A stretch of DNA of 5,120 nt from the NCBI GenBank assembly GCA_023416545.1, contig JAEZHO010000071.1, positions 1 through 5,120 of the forward strand, given 5' to 3'. Positions within the stretch are counted from its first letter, which is position 1, and each line of letters opens with the position of its first letter. The DNA comes from Pseudomonadota bacterium (GTDB lineage Bacteria; Pseudomonadota; Alphaproteobacteria; Rhizobiales; Rhizobiaceae). This document shows positions 1 to 4,938 of the stretch, one piece after another. Under the pieces are notes generated by a model. The model was given only the letters and a program-made list of their open reading frames with translations, searched no databases and was not told the DNA's origin. The position numbers and the translations under genes were made by a program.

Positions 1-18
1 TTTGCTGAGAGACGTTCC

Positions 19-1272
19 ATGCCCGAACCGAAATTCGTCCGACGGGGGCTCTTCCTTGTCTTCATGATCCTGTTTCTCGATATCATCGGGATCGCGATCA
101 TCATGCCGGTGCTGCCGGCCTTCCTGCACGAGCTTACGGGTGACAGCATCAGCGACGCGGCCGTCGATGGGGGGTGGCTGCTGCTTATCTATTCGGTGAT
201 GCAGTTCCTGTTCGCGCCGCTCCTCGGCAACCTGAGCGACCGCTTCGGGCGCCGGCCGATCCTGCTGCTTTCGGTACTGACCTTCGCGGTGGACAACTTC
301 ATCTGTGCTTTGGCGACGACCTACTGGATGCTGTTCGTGGGGCGCGTGCTTGCGGGTATCAGCGGCGGCAGTTTCGCAACCTGCTCCGCCTATATCGCCG
401 ACATCAGCAACGATGAGAACCGCGCGAAGAACTTCGGCCTGATCGGGATTGCCTTCGGCGTCGGTTTCACCATCGGGCCGGTGATCGGCGGGCTTCTCGG
501 CGAGTTCGGGCCCCGCGTGCCTTTCTTCGGCGCGGCGGCGCTCTCGTTCATCAACTTCGTCGCCGCCTGCTTTCTCCTGCCGGAGACGCTCGCGCCGGTC
601 AATCGCCGGCGGTTCGAGTGGCGTCGCGCCAATCCGCTCGGTGCCCTCAAGCAGATGCGCCAGTACCCGGGGATCGGCGCGGTGCTGACGGTGCTATTCC
701 TCTACTGGCTGGCGCATGCGGTCTACCCGTCGGTCTGGTCCTTCGTCTCGGCCTATCGCTACGGCTGGAGCGAGGGCCAGATTGGGCTCTCGCTCGGCCT
801 CTTCGGGATCTGCGCCGCCGTCGTCATGGCGACGGTCCTGCCGCGGATCGTGCCGGTGCTGGGGGAATGGCGGACGGCTGTCCTCGGCCTCAGCTTCTCC
901 GCCATCGGTCTCGTCGGGTATGCGATCGCCTGGGAAGGGTGGATGGTCTACGCGGTGATCCTGCTGACGACCATCGAGAACATCGCTGATCCGGCCTTGC
1001 GCAGCATCGCGGCAGGCAAGGTTCCGCCGTCGGCGCAGGGAGAACTGCAGGGGGCGATGACGAGCATCACCAGCCTGACGACGATCATCGGACCGCTGAT
1101 CTTCACGCAGGTGTTCAGCGGCTTTACCGGAGAGGGCGCGCGGGTGGAGTTCGCCGGTGCTGCCTATCTTCTTTCGGCCGGGTTCATCCTGCTCGCCGTG
1201 GTCGTCCTCGCGCGCCGGGTCAAGCCCGGGGCGGGATCGCGGCGTCCAACCATCACCTATCGTGAAGCATAG
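19..1272 (+). CDS. MFS drug-exporter-like transporter, TCR/Tet family (12 TM)
   Basis: A 417-residue inner-membrane protein with about twelve hydrophobic segments split by a basic central loop (about residues 189-213), the usual plan of drug:H+ antiporters. It follows the Tet(A) class closely: DIIGIAIIMPVLP in TM1 (Asp21), motif A GNLSDRFGRRP at residues 70-80, Asp92 in TM3, Arg109 in TM4, and the antiporter motif C GVGFTIGPVIGG at 147-158. Recalled Tet(A)/Tet(B) sequences align almost without gaps. However, the TM8 position of Tet(B) His257 is Ala266 here and that of Asp285 is Ser294, so the charged residues of the C-terminal half are missing. The substrate is therefore unknown and tetracycline should not be assumed. 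The ATG at 19 gives the family's normal N-terminus. A GAGAG stretch lies upstream, and the frame stays open to the window edge, so a further upstream start cannot be excluded. The gene is followed by its own terminator. Family call is firm; substrate is not. Confidence 0.9.
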   Translation: MPEPKFVRRGLFLVFMILFLDIIGIAIIMPVLPAFLHELTGDSISDAAVDGGWLLLIYSVMQFLFAPLLGNLSDRFGRRPILLLSVLTFAVDNFICALATTYWMLFVGRVLAGISGGSFATCSAYIADISNDENRAKNFGLIGIAFGVGFTIGPVIGGLLGEFGPRVPFFGAAALSFINFVAACFLLPETLAPVNRRRFEWRRANPLGALKQMRQYPGIGAVLTVLFLYWLAHAVYPSVWSFVSAYRYGWSEGQIGLSLGLFGICAAVVMATVLPRIVPVLGEWRTAVLGLSFSAIGLVGYAIAWEGWMVYAVILLTTIENIADPALRSIAAGKVPPSAQGELQGAMTSITSLTTIIGPLIFTQVFSGFTGEGARVEFAGAAYLLSAGFILLAVVVLARRVKPGAGSRRPTITYREA

Positions 1273-1288
1273 GTGACAAATATTGCTG

Positions 1289-1316
1289 CGCCGCCGGCTT
1301 TGCTTGCCGGTCGGCG
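1289..1316 (+). repeat. Strong hairpin after the MFS gene
   Basis: CGCCGCCGGC (1289-1298) pairs with GCCGG-T-CGGCG (1306-1316), giving a 10-bp GC stem with one bulged T and a 7-base loop (TTTGCTT). It begins 16 bases after the MFS stop codon. No T-run follows, so it is not a complete intrinsic terminator by itself. It may protect the mRNA 3' end or pause polymerase ahead of the terminator at 1342-1371. Confidence 0.6.
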
Positions 1317-1341
1317 GGCGCTGATCTAAAGCATGCGCGAC

Positions 1342-1371
1342 GCCGCTCGCCGTACCGCAAGCGGCTTTTTT
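1342..1371 (+). terminator. Intrinsic terminator of the MFS gene
   Basis: GCCGCT (1342-1347) is complementary to AGCGGC (1360-1365), with a 12-base loop, and six T residues follow directly (1366-1371). The stem is short and the loop rather large, but the position, between the MFS stop and the MATE ribosome binding site, fits. It implies that the MATE gene is mainly transcribed from its own promoter, although I see no convincing -35/-10 pair in the remaining spacer. Confidence 0.65.
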
Positions 1372-1387
1372 CGTCTGGAGAATCGTA

Positions 1388-2770
1388 ATGCCGAGCCCGT
1401 CTGCCGTCGCGGCTTCCCCCGTCCCCGATAATTCCTGGGGGCATCACATCCGATCGACAATCGGCCTGGGCATCCCCTTCGTCGGGGCGCAGCTGGCGCA
1501 GATGGCGATCAACACGACCGACGTCATCATGGTCGGATGGCTGGGGACGGTGGAACTGGCGGCGGTCGTCCTCGCGAGCCAGGCCTTCTTCCTCGTCTTC
1601 ATCTTCGGCTCGGGCTTTGCGGCCGCGGTCGTTCCCATGGTGGCGCATGCGGTCGGGCAGGGGGACGTGACCTCGGTGCGGCGCGCGGTGCGGATGGGGA
1701 TATGGGTCGTGCTCGCCTATGCGGTGCTGACCTTCCCGATCCTTTACTTCTCCAAGGCGATCCTGATGCATCTGGGACAGGAAGAGGACGTCGCGACGCT
1801 CGCGCAGGATTATCTGCGCGTGGCGCAGTGGGGGATTTTCCCGGCGCTGACGCTGATGGTCCTGCGCAGCTTCCTGAGCGGCCTGGAGCGCGGGGGCATC
1901 ATCCTCTACGTCACGATCGGCATGTTCCTGGCCAATGCCGTGCTCAACTATGCGCTGATCTTCGGGAATTTCGGCGCGCCGGCCTGGGGCCTCGTCGGGG
2001 CGGCCGTCGCTTCCGTCTGTGCCAGTACCGTCGGCTGTATCGCCATGATCGCCTATATCGAGATCCGGCCGCAGACCCGTCGCTACGAACTCTTCGTCCG
2101 CTTCTGGCGCGCCGACTGGGGCGCGATCCGCGAAAACCTCGTTCTCGGCCTGCCGATCAGTTTCACGATCCTTGCCGAAACCAGCCTTTTCGCCGCCGCA
2201 TCGCTGATGATCGGCACGATCGGGACGACGGAACTCGCAGCGCACGGCATCGCGCTGCAGCTCGCATCGATCGCCTTCATGATCCCGCTCGGCCTGGCGC
2301 AGGTCGCGACGGTCAGGGTGGGGCTTGCCTACGGGCGCCACGACATGCAGGCGGTCAGGCGGGCGGGGGTCGCGGTGCTTGTGGTCAGCCTCGTCTTCTC
2401 CATCTGCGGCAGCACGCTCTTTGCGGTCCTGCCACAGCAGCTCGGCGGCCTCTTTCTCGATACGGCGCGCCCGGATGCGCAGGCGGTCCTCGACTATGCG
2501 GCGACGCTCATCGTGATTGCAGGCGTGTTCCAGCTGGCGGACGGATTGCAGGCGGTCGGGGCAGGGCTGTTGAGGGGGCTCAAGGACACGACCATCCCGA
2601 TGATGCTCGCGTTGATCGCCTACTGGCCGATCGGCTTTGCCTGCGCCTGGATCTTCGCCTTTCCGCTCGGTTACGGCGGCCCCGGCGTCTGGTTCGGCTT
2701 CGTCACCGGACTTGCGGCGGCGGCCCTGATGCTCTGCCTGCGCTTCTACATGATCGTGCGGGACAAATGA
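1388..2770 (+). CDS. NorM-class MATE multidrug efflux transporter
   Basis: A 460-residue, twelve-helix inner-membrane protein; NorM proteins are typically about 455-460. It has the two-lobed MATE plan, with related halves starting near GIPFVGAQLAQ (residue 28) and GLPISFTILAE (254). TM1 carries NTTDVIMVGWLGTVELAA with Asp45. TM7 carries Glu264, and the segment FQLADGLQAVGAGLLRGLKDTTIP (381-404) carries Asp385 and the conserved LRGLKDT. These acidic residues match positions implicated in cation coupling in NorM. MATE proteins export cationic drugs, dyes or metabolites in exchange for Na+ or H+; the ion and substrate cannot be read here. The ATG at 1388 is supported by GGAGA at 1377-1381, six bases upstream. 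The first 20 residues are a polar tail. The gene is convergent with carA; its stop codon abuts the shared terminator hairpin. Very long open frames overlap it in other frames but look like GC-driven shadows. Confidence 0.93.
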   Translation: MPSPSAVAASPVPDNSWGHHIRSTIGLGIPFVGAQLAQMAINTTDVIMVGWLGTVELAAVVLASQAFFLVFIFGSGFAAAVVPMVAHAVGQGDVTSVRRAVRMGIWVVLAYAVLTFPILYFSKAILMHLGQEEDVATLAQDYLRVAQWGIFPALTLMVLRSFLSGLERGGIILYVTIGMFLANAVLNYALIFGNFGAPAWGLVGAAVASVCASTVGCIAMIAYIEIRPQTRRYELFVRFWRADWGAIRENLVLGLPISFTILAETSLFAAASLMIGTIGTTELAAHGIALQLASIAFMIPLGLAQVATVRVGLAYGRHDMQAVRRAGVAVLVVSLVFSICGSTLFAVLPQQLGGLFLDTARPDAQAVLDYAATLIVIAGVFQLADGLQAVGAGLLRGLKDTTIPMMLALIAYWPIGFACAWIFAFPLGYGGPGVWFGFVTGLAAAALMLCLRFYMIVRDK

Positions 2771-2771
2771 A

Positions 2772-2795
2772 AAAGGCCCGCTTGCGCAGGCCTTT
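2772..2795. terminator. Shared bidirectional terminator between MATE gene and carA
   Basis: AAAGGCC (2772-2778) is perfectly complementary to GGCCTTT (2789-2795), with the loop CGCTTGCGCA able to form two more pairs. Read on the minus strand, the stem is followed by TTTTT (complement of 2770-2774), a good end for carA. Read on the plus strand, only three T residues follow, so termination of the MATE transcript may be weaker. The structure starts two bases after the MATE stop codon and lies 11 bases beyond the carA stop. Confidence 0.8.
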
Positions 2796-2806
2796 CCAGT
2801 CCGGGT

Positions 2807-4012
2807 TCAGCGTTCGGCGAGTGCCGGCTCGCCCTTGCGCTCGCGCACCATGTTGATGAAGCGCCGGAAGAGGTAGTGGCTGTCCTGCGGGCCGGGCGAT
2901 GCCTCCGGGTGATGCTGGACCGAGAAGATCGGCTTGCCGCTCACCCGCAGTCCGCAGTTGGTGCCGTCGAAGAGCGAGATGTGCGTTTCCTCGACGCCCT
3001 CGGGCAGGCTTTCCGAATCCACCGCGAAGCCGTGGTTCATCGACACGATCTCGACCTTGCCGGTGGTGTGGTCCTTGACCGGGTGGTTGCCGCCATGGTG
3101 GCCCTGGTGCATCTTCACCGTCCTGGCGCCGAGCGCGAGGCCCAGCATCTGGTGGCCGAGGCAGATGCCGAAGGTCGGCACGTCCTTTTCGAGAACCTGC
3201 CGGATCATCGGCACGGCGTATTCGCCGGTCGCCGCCGGGTCGCCGGGGCCGTTCGACAGGAAGACGCCGTCGGGCTTCAGCGCCATGATGTCTTCCGCGG
3301 ACGTCTGGGCGGGGACGATCGTGACCTTGCAGTCGAGGCCCGCGAACAGCCGCAGGATGTTGCGCTTCACGCCATAGTCGACGCAGACGATGTGATAGCT
3401 GGCCCTGGCGGGATCGGCGTCATGATAGCCTTCGTTCCAGACCCAGGGCGTCTGCGTCCACTGCGACGACTGGCCGGAGGTGGCTTCCCTTGCGAGGTCG
3501 AGGCCTTCGATGCCGCTCCAGGCGCGGGCTTCCGCCTTCAGCGCCTCGATGTCGAAGACGCCGTTCGGATCATGGGCGATGACCGCGTTCGGGGCGCCGT
3601 TCTCGCGGATCCAGGCGGTAAGCGCACGCGTGTCGATGCCGGAAAGGCCGATCACGCCGCGCGATTTCAGCCACTCGTCGAGATGCTTTGCGGCGCGATA
3701 GTTGGACGGGTCGGTGATATCGGCCTTGAAGATAACGCCGACGGCGCCATGCCGGGCAGCCGGCGTCAGGTCCTCGATGTCCTCGTCATTGGTACCGACA
3801 TTGCCGATATGCGGGAAGGTGAAAGTGACGATCTGGCCGAGGTAGGACGGGTCGGTGAGGATTTCCTCGTAGCCGGTCAGCGATGTGTTGAAGCAGACTT
3901 CCGCGGTGACCTTGCCGGTGGCTCCGACGCCCACCCCTTCGATGACCGTGCCGTCGGCGAGAACGAGAACGGCAGTGGGCTTCTTGCTTGTCCAGGGGGC
4001 TGTGGCGGTCAT
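2807..4012 (-). CDS. carA: Carbamoyl-phosphate synthase small (glutaminase) subunit
   Basis: CarA hydrolyses glutamine and channels ammonia to CarB, which makes carbamoyl phosphate for arginine and pyrimidine synthesis in the cytoplasm. The 401-residue product has the CPSase small-chain N-terminal domain (about 12-145; FNTSLTGYEEILTDPSY at 41-57, FPHIGNVGTN at 66-75) and a class I glutamine amidotransferase domain (about 207-388). Visible catalytic features are SNGPGDP at 253-259, the nucleophile Cys284 in FGICLGHQMLGLALGA, and His368/Glu370 in HHPEASPGP. It is about 20 residues longer than E. coli CarA, with a short N-terminal tail and an insert near 183-205, both of which I recall as normal in rhizobial CarA. 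I chose the ATG at 4010-4012 over one 10 codons upstream because AGAAGGA lies five bases before it and MTATAPWT matches the rhizobial N-terminus. carB is not adjacent. The gene is read divergently from the YqeY-like gene. Confidence 0.97.
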   Translation of the reverse strand: MTATAPWTSKKPTAVLVLADGTVIEGVGVGATGKVTAEVCFNTSLTGYEEILTDPSYLGQIVTFTFPHIGNVGTNDEDIEDLTPAARHGAVGVIFKADITDPSNYRAAKHLDEWLKSRGVIGLSGIDTRALTAWIRENGAPNAVIAHDPNGVFDIEALKAEARAWSGIEGLDLAREATSGQSSQWTQTPWVWNEGYHDADPARASYHIVCVDYGVKRNILRLFAGLDCKVTIVPAQTSAEDIMALKPDGVFLSNGPGDPAATGEYAVPMIRQVLEKDVPTFGICLGHQMLGLALGARTVKMHQGHHGGNHPVKDHTTGKVEIVSMNHGFAVDSESLPEGVEETHISLFDGTNCGLRVSGKPIFSVQHHPEASPGPQDSHYLFRRFINMVRERKGEPALAER

Positions 4013-4017
4013 CTCTA

Positions 4018-4024
4018 TCCTTCT
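4018..4024 (-). promoter_or_regulatory. carA ribosome binding site
   Basis: On the minus strand AGAAGGA lies five bases before the ATG at 4012-4010. This decides the start against the in-frame ATG at 4042, which would add MAGPAGRRIE and has no comparable Shine-Dalgarno sequence. Confidence 0.8.
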
Positions 4025-4080
4025 GCCCGCAGGCCCCGCCACTTGAAGTCGCAGGGTGTGTGGGCCATCTATGGTCGCAG

Positions 4081-4110
4081 AAAAAGGCCCGCAGGACGAC
4101 CCGCGCAGCC
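4081..4110 (-). terminator. Possible attenuator hairpin in the carA leader
   Basis: Reading the minus strand, GGCT, then GC, then GCGGG-TCGT-CCTGC, then G, then GGCC folds into a two-part stem: five inner pairs with one G-U, a small internal loop, and four outer pairs with one U-G. TTTTT follows directly (complement of 4081-4085). It lies downstream of the carA promoter candidate and about 70 bases before the carA start, the arrangement of a leader terminator. The stem is imperfect, so this is a candidate only. Confidence 0.45.
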
Positions 4111-4141
4111 TTGTATACCTAAATCTCGTGCAGGTGCCGGA

Positions 4142-4170
4142 AAATAGACAAAGCGTGCGAAACGGTCAAT
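4142..4170 (-). promoter_or_regulatory. Candidate carA promoter
   Basis: The minus strand reads ATTGAC, 17 bases, CTATTT (-35 at 4170-4165, -10 at 4147-4142). Each hexamer matches five of six positions of the rhizobial housekeeping pattern CTTGAC-N17-CTATAT. Transcription would start near 4135, giving a leader of about 120 bases that contains the hairpin-T5 at 4081-4110. Confidence 0.6.
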
Positions 4171-4260
4171 CTCAGGCCCGTTCTTTCTTGGTGGAATTCA
4201 CATCCATGAATTTCAACGACTTGGCGGATTTGATTTGATCGATGTCGCGTGCTTGTCTAT
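4144..4260. repeat. Inverted element over both divergent -10 boxes
   Basis: ATAGACAAAGCGTGCGA (4144-4160) and TCGCGTGCTTGTCTAT (4245-4260) are inverted copies, matching at 14 of 16 aligned bases with one 1-base gap. Because the promoters diverge, each copy has the same orientation relative to its own gene: it covers the -10 box and the neighbouring spacer of each promoter candidate. Confidence 0.55.
4192..4215. promoter_or_regulatory. Paired palindromic boxes between divergent promoters
   Basis: TGGAATTCA (4192-4200) and TGAATTTCA (4207-4215) are two 9-base boxes of form TGRAWTTCA separated by six bases. The second is a perfect palindrome around its middle base and the first has one mismatch. 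Together they also form the dyad AATTCA-N6-TGAATT. They lie upstream of both -35 candidates, a fitting place for an operator serving carA, the YqeY-like gene or both. The regulator is unknown. Confidence 0.4.
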
Positions 4261-4262
4261 GA
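4234..4262 (+). promoter_or_regulatory. Candidate promoter of the YqeY-like gene
   Basis: TTTGAT (4234-4239), a 17-base spacer and CTATGA (4257-4262) match the CTTGAC-N17-CTATAT pattern at four of six positions in each hexamer. It is weaker than the carA candidate but shares its TTGTCTAT -10 context. Transcription would start near 4269, leaving a leader of about 64 bases. Confidence 0.45.
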
Positions 4263-4318
4263 GGGCCGCCCCAGTGACAAGGAAAAGCCGCAATCCGACC
4301 CCGTCGCGCCGGCTTTCC

Positions 4319-4325
4319 GAAGGAG
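4319..4325 (+). promoter_or_regulatory. Ribosome binding site of the YqeY-like gene
   Basis: GAAGGAG ends seven bases before the ATG at 4333 and ten before a second ATG at 4336. Spacing favours 4333. It also argues against a GTG at 4249, which would add 28 residues unlike the family. Confidence 0.8.
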
Positions 4326-4332
4326 CAGACGA

Positions 4333-4785
4333 ATGATGCGAGACAAGCTCGCCAATGCCATGAAAGAGGCGATGAAGGCCAAGGACAACCGACGCCTGTC
4401 GACGGTCCGCCTCATCCAGACGGCGATCAAGGATCGGGACATCGCCAATCGCGGCGCCGGCAAGGATCCGGTGAGCGACGACGAGATCATGCAGATCCTG
4501 CAGAAGATGGTGAAGCAGCGCGAGGAATCCGCCAAGATCTACGAGGACGCCGGCCGCGCCGAACTCGCCTCGCAGGAGCGCGAGGAAATCGACGTCATCA
4601 AGACCTTCATGCCCGAGCAGCTGCCCGAGGAGAAGGTTCGCCAGCTCTGCCAGTCGGTGATCAGCGAGACCGGCGCGCAGGGCCTGCGCGACATGGGCAA
4701 GTGCATGAACGCGCTGAAGGAGAAATATCCCGGCCAGATGGATTTCGCCAAGGCGTCCGGCATGGTCAAGGATATGCTCAAGTAA
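4333..4785 (+). CDS. yqeY: GatB/YqeY-domain protein
   Basis: A 150-residue soluble protein, the usual length for stand-alone GatB/YqeY proteins (about 147-152). The N-terminal half is helical and charged: LANAMKEAMKAKDNRRLSTVRLIQTAIKDRDI (6-37) and IMQILQKMVKQREESAKIYEDAGR (52-75), followed by the family motif TFMPEQLPEE (91-100). The C-terminal RDMGKCMNALKEKYPGQMDFAKASGMVKDML (119-149) corresponds to the tRNA-binding tail domain found at the end of GatB, the amidotransferase subunit that makes Gln-tRNA or Asn-tRNA. Stand-alone members may bind tRNA or help tRNA-dependent amidation, but their role is not established. ATGATG offers two starts; 4333 has the better ribosome-binding-site spacing. 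It sits between carA and dnaG, an order common in rhizobia, and ends at a strong terminator, so it is probably monocistronic. Confidence 0.92.
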   Translation: MMRDKLANAMKEAMKAKDNRRLSTVRLIQTAIKDRDIANRGAGKDPVSDDEIMQILQKMVKQREESAKIYEDAGRAELASQEREEIDVIKTFMPEQLPEEKVRQLCQSVISETGAQGLRDMGKCMNALKEKYPGQMDFAKASGMVKDMLK

Positions 4786-4808
4786 TCTTGCGTTTCGGCG
4801 GTTTTCGG

Positions 4809-4835
4809 GGCGGGGCCTTACGGGTCCCGCCTTTT
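4809..4835 (+). terminator. Strong intrinsic terminator of the YqeY-like gene
   Basis: GGCGGGGCC (4809-4817) pairs with GGTCCCGCC (4823-4831), nine pairs including one G-U, with the loop TTACG, followed by TTTT (4832-4835). It lies 23 bases after the stop codon and separates this gene from dnaG. Confidence 0.88.
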
Positions 4836-4908
4836 CCGTTTATGGCGGCCGGGGCTGTGGATAGCATGTATCATCCCCGCCGATGATGGATTGCTGCGCC
4901 GCCAGGCT

Positions 4909-4914
4909 CTATAG
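4909..4914 (+). promoter_or_regulatory. Possible dnaG -10 box
   Basis: CTATAG matches five of six positions of CTATAT. No good -35 sits 17 bases upstream (ATGGAT at 4886-4891), so this is weak. If used, it would give a leader of only about 15-20 bases. The terminator upstream means dnaG should have a promoter in 4836-4935. Confidence 0.3.
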
Positions 4915-4928
4915 AGAGAGGTCCGCCC

Positions 4929-4933
4929 AGAGG
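4929..4933 (+). promoter_or_regulatory. dnaG ribosome binding site
   Basis: AGAGG lies five bases before the ATG at 4939 but only two before the ATG at 4936, so it favours 4939 as the translation start. Confidence 0.55.
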
Positions 4934-4938
4934 TCATG

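Larger units (their letters stand above)
4013..4332. other. Divergent carA / YqeY-gene regulatory region
   Basis: This 320-base gap is the longest non-coding stretch in the window and its middle is richer in A+T than the flanking genes. It holds, from left to right: the carA ribosome binding site; a 9-base direct repeat GCCCGCAGG (4025-4033 and 4087-4095); a hairpin with T5 in the carA leader; a carA promoter candidate; two palindromic TGRAWTTCA boxes; a promoter candidate for the YqeY-like gene; and that gene's ribosome binding site. Small open frames in it (for example 4056-4238) lack a ribosome binding site and family resemblance, and I do not count them as genes. Confidence 0.7.

Noticed and set aside
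1253..2341. 362-codon open frame on the minus strand opposite the MATE gene
   Set aside because: Its translation is rich in Arg, Asp, Gly and Gln with no hydrophobic core or known motif, the pattern expected from antisense of a GC-rich membrane-protein gene. The MATE reading is unambiguous.
19..2770. MFS and MATE genes as a two-gene multidrug efflux operon
   Set aside because: They share direction, but a hairpin-T6 terminator and a 115-base spacer lie between them, so co-transcription is not the best reading without expression data.
1537..2856. 439-codon plus-strand open frame overlapping the MATE gene in another frame
   Set aside because: Arg/Gly/Pro-rich shadow translation, no recognisable domain, and it runs through the terminator hairpin into the antisense of carA.
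4013..4042. Upstream ATG at 4042 adding ten residues to CarA
   Set aside because: No good ribosome binding site, whereas AGAAGGA lies five bases before the ATG at 4012 and MTATAPWT matches rhizobial CarA.
2876..4147. 423-codon plus-strand open frame opposite carA
   Set aside because: Lies antisense to a clear carA with intact catalytic residues; composition is typical of a high-GC shadow and no family is recognisable.
4056..4238. 60-codon open frame in the divergent regulatory region
   Set aside because: No convincing ribosome binding site, no family resemblance, and it crosses the carA promoter candidate and leader; better explained as non-coding.
4249..4332. Upstream GTG extension of the YqeY-like protein by 28 residues
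   Set aside because: The extension is not family-like, overlaps the promoter candidate, and GAAGGAG sits at the right distance from the ATG at 4333.
1282..4903. 14-base direct repeat ATTGCTGCGCCGCC at 1282-1295 and 4890-4903
   Set aside because: Both copies are in intergenic sequence, but flanks do not match and a GC-rich 14-mer recurring in 5 kb is only mildly unusual; no repeat family can be claimed from two short copies.
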